NCBI RefSeq assembly: GCF_003385845.1
Contig: NZ_QRDJ01000009.1
Span: 278,510 to 342,509, forward strand
Direction of reading: 5' to 3'
DNA: 64,000 bases
Source: Kushneria indalinina DSM 14324
GTDB lineage: Bacteria > Pseudomonadota > Gammaproteobacteria > Pseudomonadales > Halomonadaceae
Shown: piece by piece, positions 1 to 8,597 of the stretch
How the letters are laid out: each line of letters opens with the position of its first letter
Numbering within the stretch: the first letter of the stretch is position 1
Made by a program: the position numbers and the translations under genes
The notes under the pieces: generated by a model
The model's database searches: none
The model's input: only the letters and a program-made list of their open reading frames with translations
Told to the model about the DNA's origin: nothing

Positions 1-455
1 GAGATCAGGGTATCGAAGATGCGGCGCACGCCCTCTTCCAGCCAGCGCGGCAGCAGCACGGTCAGCATGCCGAACCCCGCGCCCACCAGCGTCGAGAGAA
101 GCGCTGCCACAACGGCCAGTCCCACCGTATAGCGCGCCCCGGTCAGCATGCGGCTGAGCATGTCGCGGCCCATGTAGTCGGTGCCCAGCCAGTGGGCCGC
201 ACTCATGCCGCCATAGATCTCATCGGCAACGAAGGCCCCCATCGGATAGGGCGCCAGCAAGGGGCCAAACAGCGCCACCAGCACCCAGAAACCAAACAGG
301 GTCAGCCCGATCCAGCGCAGCAGTTTCAGGCGCGGTTTGTTGCGGCGGGCCGGTGCGGAGATCGGCAGGCGGCTGCCGTCGACCATGCGCCGGGCGGATG
401 CTCGGCGCTGTGACGCGCCTTGACGACGATGTGGCATGGCATGGGTCTCACTCAT
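1..455 (-). CDS. Peptide/nickel-type ABC transporter permease, DppC-like (3' end outside window)
   Basis: Inner-membrane permease subunit of a family-5 (dipeptide/oligopeptide/opine) ABC importer. Only the first 151 residues are in the window. The start ATG overlaps the stop of the upstream DppB-like gene in an ATGA motif, so the two are translationally coupled. A basic N-terminus of about 45 residues precedes a hydrophobic first membrane segment (LTLFGFWVLVALFGPLLAPY). This is followed by AAHWLGTDYMGRDMLSRMLTGAR, read here as HWLGTDYMGRDMLSR, the periplasmic motif typical of DppC/OppC proteins. It works with the binding protein and DppB-like permease immediately upstream; the ATPases presumably lie beyond the left edge. 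Substrate cannot be read from the sequence. Confidence 0.9.
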   Translation of the reverse strand, partial: MSETHAMPHRRQGASQRRASARRMVDGSRLPISAPARRNKPRLKLLRWIGLTLFGFWVLVALFGPLLAPYPMGAFVADEIYGGMSAAHWLGTDYMGRDMLSRMLTGARYTVGLAVVAALLSTLVGAGFGMLTVLLPRWLEEGVRRIFDTLI

Positions 456-1408
456 CGGTTTCGCAGCCTCGGGTTGGAGAGGATCGCGCACAAGTCGGCC
501 ACCATCACCAGAATCAGGTAGGCGCCGCAAAAGAGCATGGCGCAGGCCTGAACCAGGGCGAGATCCCGGTTGGACACGGCATCCACCATCAGACTGGCGA
601 TACCCGGATAGTTGAAAATCGTCTCGACGATGATGACCCCGCCCAGCAGATAGGACAGGCTCAGCGCCACGGCGTTGGCGATCGGGCCGACCGCGTTGGG
701 CAGGGCGTGACGCAGCACTCGCCGCACCGGCGGGACCCCCTTGAGTCGGGCCATTTCGATATAGGCGCTGTCGAGCTGGTCGATCAGCGCCGCCCGGGTC
801 ATGCGCGCCATCTGGGCGATCAGCACGCAGCACAGCGTCAGCACCGGCATGGCATAGATCCGCACGAAATCGCCAACGCTCTCGACGGTCGAGACGTAGG
901 ACAGCGCCGGCAGCCAGCCCAGGTGCACGGCAAAGATCAGCACCGCAAGCGTTGCGACCAGAAACTCCGGCACCGCCACCATCGACAGCGTGACCACGTT
1001 CAGCGCCCGGTCGATGTTGCCGCCGCGGCGCATGGCGGCCACCAGCCCCATGGTCAGGGCAATGGGCACCGAAATGGCCGTGGTAATGGCCGCCAGCAGC
1101 AGCGAGTTGGGCAGACGATCATTCATCAACTGCGCCACCGGCATGCCGTTGCTGGCCGACATGCCCAGATCACCGGTGGCAAAGCCGGTCAGCCAGTGCC
1201 AGTAGCGCACCAGCGGCGATTGATTGAGCCCGAGCTCCTCTCGCAGGGCCGCGACCTGCTCGGGCGTGGCGAACTGACCCAGAATCTGCTGGGCGGTGTC
1301 ACCCGGCAGCAGGGAGGTAATGGCAAAAATGACCAGCGACACCAGAAACAGCGTCAAAAGACTTGAGGACAGACGTCCCAGCACCAGTTTGGGCATGGCG
1401 TTGCGCAT
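452..1408 (-). CDS. Peptide/nickel-type ABC transporter permease, DppB-like
   Basis: First membrane subunit of the family-5 ABC importer; 318 residues, normal for DppB/OppB. Start chosen at the ATG giving MRNAMPK because a GGAGG lies 6 nt upstream; a longer reading frame exists but has no such site. TM1 lies at about residues 13-31, followed by the DppB hallmark LLPGDTAQ and a periplasmic loop. The cytoplasmic EAA-type loop that docks the ATPase is at residues 216-240 (LKGVPPVRRVLRHALPNA). It is preceded by the Tat-exported binding protein and followed by the DppC-like subunit with a 4-nt overlap, so the three form one operon. Confidence 0.92.
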   Translation of the reverse strand: MRNAMPKLVLGRLSSSLLTLFLVSLVIFAITSLLPGDTAQQILGQFATPEQVAALREELGLNQSPLVRYWHWLTGFATGDLGMSASNGMPVAQLMNDRLPNSLLLAAITTAISVPIALTMGLVAAMRRGGNIDRALNVVTLSMVAVPEFLVATLAVLIFAVHLGWLPALSYVSTVESVGDFVRIYAMPVLTLCCVLIAQMARMTRAALIDQLDSAYIEMARLKGVPPVRRVLRHALPNAVGPIANAVALSLSYLLGGVIIVETIFNYPGIASLMVDAVSNRDLALVQACAMLFCGAYLILVMVADLCAILSNPRLRNR

Positions 1409-1508
1409 CTCTTGCCTCCGGGGTGGGGGCCGACCGGCACGCAGGCGCCCTTTCGGCAACCCTGCGCGCCGCGGCCGGCATCAGTGACAGGAAGGGGTGA
1501 CACGCCCG

Positions 1509-3152
1509 TTACGCATTCCACCAGATGTATTCGGCGAACATGTAGCCCATGAAACTGCCCAGCGGCACAGTGCGGTCCATGCCGCCGATGCGGGCGTCAT
1601 AGCCTTCGACATCGCTCAAAAAAACCGGGATGCCGATGCCGCTTTCGTTGTGAATCAACGTCTGCATGTCGGCATACATCTGCCGGCGGGCGGCATCATC
1701 GGCCTCGCTTCGCGAGGCCACCAGAAGTTGATCGAACTGCTCGTTTTTCCAGCCCGACTCGTTCCAGGGCGCACTGGAGGCAAAAAACTGCGACAGAAGA
1801 ATGTTGGCGGTGGGTCGCGGATTAACGTTGCCAAAGCCCAGCGGGTGCTTCATCCAGTGGTTGGACCAGTAGCCATCGCCCGGCACCCGATTGAGATTGA
1901 TATTGAGCCCGGCCTGAGCGGCCGACTGCTGCAACAGCTGCCCCATCTCCTCGGAGTAGTTGGCTGCCGGCGATACCACGACCGGAACGCGGGCACCGGC
2001 CACACCGGCCTTTTTCAACAGCGCCGCGGCCCGCTCGGGGTCGTATTCACGCTGAGGCAGACCGTCGAAATAGTAGGGCGAGGACGGCGCGATCGGCTGG
2101 TCGTTGGCTATCTGACCATAGCCGCGCAGGGCCACCCGCTTGATCTGCTCGCGATCAAAGAGATATTTCATCGCCTCGACGAACTCGGGGCGGCTGCCGG
2201 GCTGCTGGTCGACGCGCATGACCAGGTCGGTGTAGTTGCCCGAATTGGTGGCCTTGACCCGGCTGCCCTCGGTCTGCTTGACCCGATCGGCGTTGCGCCC
2301 GGAAAGGTTGTTGATCATGTGGACATCGCCGGAGAGCAGCGCGTTGACGCGCGCCGACTCGTCGCTGATGCCCACGGTCTCGATGGCATCGAGATAGGGG
2401 TAACCCTCGCGCCAGTAGTTCTCGTTACGCACCGCCACCGAGCGCACGCCGGGGCTGAACTCCTCGCATGTGAACGGCCCGGTACCGATGCCCTTTGAAA
2501 AGTCGGTGGTGCCATCGGGCACGATCACCAGGTGCATGACGGCAAGAATCGCGGGCAGTTCGATATTGGGTGCGGAGAGATTGAACTCGACGCGTCGGTC
2601 GTCGAGTGCGGTGACGCTGTCGATCTGATCGACCATCGACAGCACCTTGGATCCGACAGCCGGGTCCTTGTGACGCATGATCGAATAGATGACGTCCTGA
2701 GGCGTGAGCGCCTTGCCATCGTGGAATGTCACCCCCTGTCGGAGGGTAAACACCCAGTGGCCGCCGTTATCACTGCTCTCGAATGTCTCGGCCAGCGCCG
2801 GCTGCGGCTCGAGCTGTTCGTTGAACTGGGTCAGGCCGCTGTAAAAGGTGTAGGCGCGCACATAGTCAATCGCTGTGGAGCCCTTGGCCGGGTCCAGCGA
2901 TTCAGCGGATGAGGACGAATGAGCTGCCACGCGAATGCGACCGCCTCGTTTCGGAGTACCCTGCCCGTCGGCATCTGCGGCCCAGCCCATCGACATACCG
3001 GGCAGCATGCCACTGCCGGCGGCCGCAATCCCGGCCACGCCGAGCATTTTCAGTGCCTGACGGCGTGACAGCCCGGCCTGCATGGCGCGATAGACCTGCA
3101 GACTCTGCTCCGGGGAGACCAGCGTGTCATCACCGCGTTTATTGTGTGTCAT
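1509..3152 (-). CDS. Tat-exported family-5 extracellular solute-binding protein of ABC importer
   Basis: Periplasmic receptor of 547 residues that delivers ligand to the DppB/DppC-like permeases downstream. The N-terminus carries a twin-arginine signal (SRRQALKM, about residues 29-36) followed by a hydrophobic stretch, so export in folded form by Tat is likely. The mature part has SBP_bac_5 features: SLDPAKG near the start, WVFTLRQGVTFHDGKALTPQDV, and GTGPF. A strong purine-rich RBS (GAAGGAGA) precedes the ATG. The family binds peptides, opines, nickel chelates or other amides. The neighbouring hydantoinase and amine-oxidase genes make a nitrogenous non-peptide ligand plausible, which is inference. 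Confidence 0.93.
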   Translation of the reverse strand: MTHNKRGDDTLVSPEQSLQVYRAMQAGLSRRQALKMLGVAGIAAAGSGMLPGMSMGWAADADGQGTPKRGGRIRVAAHSSSSAESLDPAKGSTAIDYVRAYTFYSGLTQFNEQLEPQPALAETFESSDNGGHWVFTLRQGVTFHDGKALTPQDVIYSIMRHKDPAVGSKVLSMVDQIDSVTALDDRRVEFNLSAPNIELPAILAVMHLVIVPDGTTDFSKGIGTGPFTCEEFSPGVRSVAVRNENYWREGYPYLDAIETVGISDESARVNALLSGDVHMINNLSGRNADRVKQTEGSRVKATNSGNYTDLVMRVDQQPGSRPEFVEAMKYLFDREQIKRVALRGYGQIANDQPIAPSSPYYFDGLPQREYDPERAAALLKKAGVAGARVPVVVSPAANYSEEMGQLLQQSAAQAGLNINLNRVPGDGYWSNHWMKHPLGFGNVNPRPTANILLSQFFASSAPWNESGWKNEQFDQLLVASRSEADDAARRQMYADMQTLIHNESGIGIPVFLSDVEGYDARIGGMDRTVPLGSFMGYMFAEYIWWNA

Positions 3153-3252
3153 GAGCCTTCTCCTTCTGCCTGAAATTGTTATTGCATTCGGATACAGCGC
3201 TGCATCACTGACAGCCTCGGGCTGTCGCGTTTCTGTTCTTGTTATTGGCCGG

Positions 3253-4527
3253 CTAGTGCAGCCGGTCCTGCAGGCGGTACCAGCCGCCCACCAGGGGTAA
3301 AAACCAGGGCTTGCCGAAGTTGCCGGGGATGGCCGGCCAGTTGTCGCCTTGCCACGGATAGTCCTTGCGCTGGCCCAGCATCATCTCGGCCAGCATCCGA
3401 CCCATGTGCACCGACATCTGCACGCCATGGCCGCTAAAGCCCATTACGTAGTACATGCCCTCATGGCGTCCGGCGTGGGGCAGGCGGTCGCGACTCATGT
3501 CCACCAGCCCGCCCCAGCAGTGTGACAGCGGCGTCTCGGCCAGCTGCGGAAAGGTGTCACGAAGGCCGCGGCGCAGAATCTCGCCGCTTTTGGCATCGGA
3601 TTTGCCGCCGGACATGGCAAAGCGGGCGCGCCCGCCAAACAGCAGGCGGTCATCCGGGGTCAGGCGGAAGTAGTGGCCGATGATGCGGCTGGTCACGCAG
3701 GCGCGACGGTTGGGAATGAGCTGCGCGCACTGCTCGCTGGACAACGGCTCGGTGACCACGATGAAACTGCCCACCGGCGCCAGCCGACGACGAAACCAGT
3801 TCAGCGGACCGACCTGAGAGGCACCGGTCGCCAGCAGTACGTTGTTGGCGTAAAAATCGCCATGCGGGGTGGTCAGGCGATAGCGCTCGCCTTCACGCTC
3901 AACGCCGGTCATGGGGGTGTGTTCAAAAAGATGGGCGCCGTGACGCACGGCGGCCTCGGCAAGCCCGGTACCAAAGCGGCCCATGTGCATCTGGCCGCCG
4001 TTTTTCTGCCAGAGCCCGCCGTAAAAGGCCGGCGAATCGACCTCACGGCGCGCCTCTTCCTTTGAGAGCAGCGCCACATCCGGGTCGACATCGCGGCGAA
4101 TCGCCTCGCAGGTGCGCCCCAGCTTGTCATAGTGCTCGGGCTTGGCAGCCAGCTTGAGCTTGCCGCGGCGCAGGTAATCACACTCGATCCCCTCCTCCTC
4201 GATCACCTGCTCGATCGAGGCCACCGCCTCGCTGTAACTGCGGTAATGCAGTATCGCCTGGTCGCGGCCGAGCTGGTCGACCATGCCGACGTAATCCTGG
4301 GCCACGCCGGTGTTGCACTGCCCGCCGTTGCGCCCGGAGGCCTCGCCGATCACGCGGCCGGCCTCTACAAGCGCCACGCGGGCGCCGCCGCGGGCCAGGG
4401 TGCGCGCCGCCGACAGCCCGGTCAGGCCGCCGCCGACCACGGCCACATCATAGTGGCCCTCGGGGGGATGGGACCTGGCACCGGTAAACGCCGGGGCCGT
4501 ATCCAGCCAGTAGGACTCGAACTTCAT
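3253..4527 (-). CDS. FAD-dependent oxidoreductase, DAO family (PuuB/OrdL-like)
   Basis: Probable amine or amino-acid oxidase/dehydrogenase of 424 residues. The Rossmann dinucleotide site VVGGGLTGLSA is at about residues 30-40, followed by EASGRNGGQCNTG, the flavin-region motif shared with gamma-glutamylputrescine oxidoreductase and sarcosine-oxidase-like enzymes. The C-terminal MGFSGHGVQMSVHMGRM is the usual FAD-closing motif. GGGAGA lies before the ATG. It closely resembles the third oxidoreductase of this island (13667-15004), including the C-terminal PWFLPLVGGWYRLQDRL. Such enzymes oxidise C-N bonds to aldehydes, which fits the aldehyde dehydrogenase in the same island. The substrate is unknown. 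Confidence 0.9.
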   Translation of the reverse strand: MKFESYWLDTAPAFTGARSHPPEGHYDVAVVGGGLTGLSAARTLARGGARVALVEAGRVIGEASGRNGGQCNTGVAQDYVGMVDQLGRDQAILHYRSYSEAVASIEQVIEEEGIECDYLRRGKLKLAAKPEHYDKLGRTCEAIRRDVDPDVALLSKEEARREVDSPAFYGGLWQKNGGQMHMGRFGTGLAEAAVRHGAHLFEHTPMTGVEREGERYRLTTPHGDFYANNVLLATGASQVGPLNWFRRRLAPVGSFIVVTEPLSSEQCAQLIPNRRACVTSRIIGHYFRLTPDDRLLFGGRARFAMSGGKSDAKSGEILRRGLRDTFPQLAETPLSHCWGGLVDMSRDRLPHAGRHEGMYYVMGFSGHGVQMSVHMGRMLAEMMLGQRKDYPWQGDNWPAIPGNFGKPWFLPLVGGWYRLQDRLH

Positions 4528-4576
4528 GAACGCTCTCCCAAAAGGGGTCGCAGTGACGATTCACAGACCGACCAGC

Positions 4577-5251
4577 TCAGAGGCCGACAAGCGCCGGCAG
4601 GCCGCGAATATCGGCAATCTCGGTGGCCCCGTAACCCTCACAGAAGCCTTCATGATTGCGCGCCACGAACGCCTTGTTTTTAATGCCCATGAAGTGCGCC
4701 GACATCAGGTCGTAGCGAAAGCTCGACGACACGTGCAACAGCTCATCGGGCTGACAGTCCAGGGTATCGATCATGGCTTCAAAGGCGGCCAGACGCGGCT
4801 TGTAGACCTGGAACATTTCTGCCGTGAAGACCTTGTGAAACGGCACTTCCAGCTTTTTGACGTTGTCCATGATCTGGCTGTCATCGGCGTTGGAGTAGAT
4901 CACCAGCGGGATTTTATCGGCGATTTTTGAAAGCCCCTCGATCACGTCCGGGTGGGGTCCCCAGGTCGGTACCGCCTCGAAGTAGCGCATGCCTTCATTG
5001 TCGCGGTAGTCGACGCCCCAGCGCTTGCAGGTGCGCTCAAGCGCCGTGCAGATGACTTGCGAATAGGGCTTCCAGGGGCCGAGCACTTCATCAAAGCGGT
5101 AAGCCCCGAAGGATTTGACGAAGGCGTCCATCTGATCGGCCTGCGGGAGGCGGTCGGCAAAGATCTCCCGGGTCATGGTGGCCATCTGAAAGTTGGTCAG
5201 CGTGCCGTAGCAGTCAAAGGTAATGTACTTCGGGCGCATGATGTCGCTCAT
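4577..5251 (-). CDS. HAD-superfamily hydrolase, type II haloacid dehalogenase-like
   Basis: Cytoplasmic HAD hydrolase of 224 residues. Motif I is DCYGTLTNF (nucleophilic Asp near residue 13), motif II is VIYSNADD, and the motif III lysine is in VYKPRLAAFE. Motif IV reads HVSSSFRYD, where genuine L-2-haloacid dehalogenases have SSNxxD; the key Asn is therefore missing or shifted and dehalogenase activity is doubtful. Start set at the ATG before SDIMRPK because an AGGA lies about 9 nt upstream; a second in-frame ATG is 12 nt downstream. It sits between two FAD oxidoreductases, 49 nt from the next gene, and probably acts on a pathway intermediate. Confidence 0.85.
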   Translation of the reverse strand: MSDIMRPKYITFDCYGTLTNFQMATMTREIFADRLPQADQMDAFVKSFGAYRFDEVLGPWKPYSQVICTALERTCKRWGVDYRDNEGMRYFEAVPTWGPHPDVIEGLSKIADKIPLVIYSNADDSQIMDNVKKLEVPFHKVFTAEMFQVYKPRLAAFEAMIDTLDCQPDELLHVSSSFRYDLMSAHFMGIKNKAFVARNHEGFCEGYGATEIADIRGLPALVGL

Positions 5252-5434
5252 GGTGTGTCGTCCTGTGTTGTCGTGCCGTAACGGCGATGATTGTTGTGGA
5301 CGTTGGCCTCCCGCCGGGGGCCATGACTCCATTACAGCACTCCCTGACCATCGCAGGACGCTGAAAGCCCGGGGGCTGTCGGTACAAAACCTCCTTTTTG
5401 CGTGGTTGCACAGCACAGCCTGCGGCAGACGGGG

Positions 5435-6766
5435 TTACATCATCTCGGGCTGGCGGATGCGACTGCCCCGGGCAAACCGGTCAAGATGATAGGGGGTCGG
5501 GTCGACCACGGGTGTGGCGCCGGTGACCAGATCCGCTGCCAGCTGCCCGCCGCCGGGGCCGATGCCGAAGCCGTGGCCGCTAAAGCCCGAGGCGACGATA
5601 AAGCCCGGGATGGCCTCGACCGGCGAGATGACCGGCACCATGTCCGGGGTGGTATCGATCATGCCGCCCCAGACGCGGGCAATATGCACCCCCTTGAGGG
5701 CAGGATACTCCGCGTGCAGCCCGGCCAGCGCGGCGCGCGCCTGCGCCATGTCGGGCACGGGGTCCAGCACGCGCGTTTGTTCAAACGGCGAGACCTGGTC
5801 GAATTCCCAGCTGCCGGCGGCTTCGGGGCCGCGAAAAAACGATCGCCCGATGCGCACCTGCAGCTTCTTGGCCAGCTTGCTGCGATAGGCGCCATAGAAT
5901 TTCGTGGCGTAGCGAAGCCCCTGCGGGCTGATCTCGACCCGGCCAAACCCGGGCATGGCCAGCGTGTAGCCCCCGTCGAGGCGCCGTCGCAGGGCAATTT
6001 TCGGCGTGGTCAGACAGCCCGGCGTGACCTGATCACCCGGCGTGGTCTGAAGCGTGGTGCCCATGATATTGGCCGCCGGCAGCTCGACCCCGTGGCGGCG
6101 ACAAAAGCGCGAACTCCAGGCGCCGCCGGCACAGACCACGCTTGAGGCGCGAATCAGACCGCGCTCGGTCCACACACCGCCCACGCGCCCACCGGTAAGC
6201 TCCAGCCCGCGTACGGCGCAGTTTTGATGGACATACGCCCCGCGTTCGCGGGCGCCAAAAGCAATCGCCGGACAGGCCATGGCGGGCTCGGCGTGGCCGT
6301 CGGTGGGAGAAAAGACGCCGCCGAGCCATTTCGATGTGGTGCCGGGCGCCTTTTCATGGGCCTGTTCGGCCGTGAGTTGTTGACTGACAAAACCGTGCTC
6401 GCGCGCCTTCTCGCCCCAGGCCTCCCATTTGGCCAGGCTTTCGGGGTTGTCGGTGGTGTAGACGATGCCGCTGCGGCGAAAGCCCACGTCGCGCCCGATC
6501 TCGCCGGACATCGCCTCCCAGCGGTTCAGGCTGTGCATCGCCAGCGGCAGCTCGAACATGTCGCGGTTTTGCTGGCGCACCCAGCCCCAGTTGCGACTCG
6601 ACTGCTCACAGCCGATCAGCCCCTTCTCCAGCAGCGCCACCGACACGCCCCGACAGGCCAGCTCGTAGGCCGTGGTGGTGCCCACGATGCCGCCGCCGAT
6701 GACCACGACATCAACCTGCTCGGGAAAGTCGGGACTGTCGTGCACGGTATCCACATTAACGAACAT
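5435..6766 (-). CDS. FAD-dependent oxidoreductase, DAO family
   Basis: Second DAO-fold flavoprotein of the island, 443 residues. The nucleotide-binding site VVIGGGIVGT is at residues 21-30, and SSRNWGWVRQQ at about 56-66 marks a subgroup distinct from the PuuB-like enzymes on either side. The C-terminus has VASGFSGHGFGIGPGGGQLAADL, of which SGFSGHGFGIGPGGGQ is the FAD-contacting motif. AGAGGG lies 8 nt before the ATG. Related proteins include D-amino-acid dehydrogenases and sarcosine/dimethylglycine oxidases. It lies 183 nt upstream of the HAD gene in the same transcription direction. Its likely role is a second oxidation step on an N-substituted compound, which is inference. Confidence 0.9.
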   Translation of the reverse strand: MFVNVDTVHDSPDFPEQVDVVVIGGGIVGTTTAYELACRGVSVALLEKGLIGCEQSSRNWGWVRQQNRDMFELPLAMHSLNRWEAMSGEIGRDVGFRRSGIVYTTDNPESLAKWEAWGEKAREHGFVSQQLTAEQAHEKAPGTTSKWLGGVFSPTDGHAEPAMACPAIAFGARERGAYVHQNCAVRGLELTGGRVGGVWTERGLIRASSVVCAGGAWSSRFCRRHGVELPAANIMGTTLQTTPGDQVTPGCLTTPKIALRRRLDGGYTLAMPGFGRVEISPQGLRYATKFYGAYRSKLAKKLQVRIGRSFFRGPEAAGSWEFDQVSPFEQTRVLDPVPDMAQARAALAGLHAEYPALKGVHIARVWGGMIDTTPDMVPVISPVEAIPGFIVASGFSGHGFGIGPGGGQLAADLVTGATPVVDPTPYHLDRFARGSRIRQPEMM

Positions 6767-6868
6767 GTTCGAAACCCTCTTGTCTTGTTGTTGGCATCTC
6801 TCATACCGGACGCTTCACTCAGGCGCTGGATTATGACATGGCCTCCGACGTCACGATGGCGCCTCGCC

Positions 6869-8344
6869 TCAGGGGTTCAGGTCGATCAGCACGCTTTTGT
6901 GATGCAGATTGGCCTCAAAGGCGGCGCGCCCCAGATCGCGCCCGATGCCGGAGCGCTTGTAGCCACCGGTGGGCAGAATGTAGTCATTGCTGCGCCCGTA
7001 GCGATTGACCCAGACCGTGCCGGCGCTGAGATGGCGTACCGCGCGCAGGGCGCGCCCGAGATCGGCCGTGTGCACCCCGGCGGCCAGGCCGTACACCTCG
7101 TGTTCGGCCAGCGCCAGGGCCTCCTCTTCACTGTCAAAGGCCTGAACGGTGAGCACCGGGCCGAAGATCTCCTCATGAACGGCCGGATTATCGCTGTCAT
7201 CGACCTGCAGGATCGTGGGGCGATAAAAGCAGCCGCCGAACTCCGTTTCAAAGCGTGCCCCGCCGGTGATCAGCTCGGCACCGGCCTCACGGGCGCGGCG
7301 GATGATCGACTCGAGACGCCCGGTCTGGGTTTCGGAAATGATCGGGGAAAAGCGTGTGCCGGCCTGCCAGGTCAGTCCCGGCGCGAGATCATCAAACCGG
7401 GCGCTCAGCCGTTCGATCATGGGCTCGAGCAATGAGCGCTCGATCAGAAGACGCGAGCCCGCCACGCACACCTGGCCGGCATTGCCGGTAATCGCCGCGG
7501 CCAGCGTTTTAGCGGTGCGGTCGAGATCCGGGATATCACCAAAGACCAGCTGCGGGCTCTTGCCGCCCAGCTCCAGCGTCACCGGTTTCGGCCCGGTCTC
7601 GGCGCAGGCGCCCATGATGGCGCGACCGGTCACCGTGGAGCCGGTAAATGTGATTTTCGCCACGTCGGGATGGCGACACAACGCGTCCCCCGTGGTGGGG
7701 CCATCGCCCTGAATCACGTTGAAAACGCCCGGCGGCATGCCGGCCTCGATGGCAAGCTCGGCCAGCCGCACCGCCGTAAACGGCGTCATTTCGGAAGGCT
7801 TTAATACCACGGTGTTGCCCGCCGCCAGCGCCGGGGCCACCTTCCAGCAGGTCATGCTCAGCGGAAAATTCCAGGGGGCGATGGCCCCGACCACGCCCAG
7901 CGGTTCGGCAATCTGCATCCCCAGGCTATCGTGGGCGGTGGCGGCCACCTCGCCGCCGTGCTTGTCGGAGAATTCGGCAAAAAAGCGGATGCCTTCGGCG
8001 GTATAGGGCACATCCCAGGCGCGCGCCTGATCGATCGGCCGGGTCGAGCCCAGCGCCTCGAGCGCGGCCAGATAGTCGATATCGGCCTCGATCAGATCCG
8101 CCCAGCGGCGCATGATGCGAGCGCGCTCGCGCGGGGCACACCGCGCCCAGTTGGCGCGCCTGAAGGCCTGACGCGCGCTGATGACCGCCTCATCAACACG
8201 CTCGGCATCGGCGAGCGGCAGTCCGGCATAGGCCTGTCCATCGGCCGGTCGACGCACTTCAAGCGCCGCGTCATCGCACACCTGACGACCATGCAGGAAG
8301 TGGGCACAGGGAATCGTGATACGAGCGGGGTCGAAACTGGACAT
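6869..8344 (-). CDS. NAD(P)-dependent aldehyde dehydrogenase
   Basis: Cytoplasmic aldehyde dehydrogenase of 491 residues, the usual family length. The oxyanion Asn is in APWNFP (N159), the cofactor lysine in VLKPSE (K182), the general base in VTLELGGK (E258) and the catalytic cysteine in NAGQVCVAG (C293). FGPVLTVQAF follows in the C-terminal half. Start taken at the ATG giving MSSFDPAR; ten extra codons upstream are possible but unsupported. Upstream is a 21-bp palindrome at 8482-8502 that may be its operator. It probably oxidises the aldehyde released by the neighbouring flavin amine oxidases. Confidence 0.93.
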   Translation of the reverse strand: MSSFDPARITIPCAHFLHGRQVCDDAALEVRRPADGQAYAGLPLADAERVDEAVISARQAFRRANWARCAPRERARIMRRWADLIEADIDYLAALEALGSTRPIDQARAWDVPYTAEGIRFFAEFSDKHGGEVAATAHDSLGMQIAEPLGVVGAIAPWNFPLSMTCWKVAPALAAGNTVVLKPSEMTPFTAVRLAELAIEAGMPPGVFNVIQGDGPTTGDALCRHPDVAKITFTGSTVTGRAIMGACAETGPKPVTLELGGKSPQLVFGDIPDLDRTAKTLAAAITGNAGQVCVAGSRLLIERSLLEPMIERLSARFDDLAPGLTWQAGTRFSPIISETQTGRLESIIRRAREAGAELITGGARFETEFGGCFYRPTILQVDDSDNPAVHEEIFGPVLTVQAFDSEEEALALAEHEVYGLAAGVHTADLGRALRAVRHLSAGTVWVNRYGRSNDYILPTGGYKRSGIGRDLGRAAFEANLHHKSVLIDLNP

Positions 8345-8481
8345 GACAGGCTCTCTCGGGCAGGGAAGGAACACGCCCGGTACTCGGGGCGAGACGCTCC
8401 CTTCATGCTACGACCAATGGCCCGGCACGGGGTGCCGAGTGTGATCGCGCCCGGCGCAGTTGATGCGCCAAAGCCGCCCCC

Positions 8482-8502
8482 ATTCGGTCAGATCTGCCGA
8501 AT
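8482..8502. promoter_or_regulatory. Palindromic candidate operator between aldehyde dehydrogenase and GNAT genes
   Basis: The arms ATTCGG and CCGAAT enclose T plus the perfect 8-bp palindrome CAGATCTG, making an almost fully symmetric 21-bp element. It lies in the 253-bp divergent gap between the aldehyde dehydrogenase (starts at 8344) and the acetyltransferase (starts at 8598). The symmetry suggests a dimeric repressor or activator. No matching regulator can be assigned, although the island's IclR protein is a candidate. Confidence 0.4.
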
Positions 8503-8597
8503 TGTGCCGCCCGGTCCTCAATGATGTGGCACGCACGCCGGGTGCATGCGACAGTCCTGCCACCACACGCTGACACCTTCAACGGGAGCCTGCCGTC

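Noticed and set aside
353..1366. Long plus-strand open frame opposite the ABC permease gene
   Set aside because: It is rich in Arg, His and Gln with no motif, and mirrors a clear permease on the other strand. Many similar antisense frames in this high-GC window were dismissed for the same reason.
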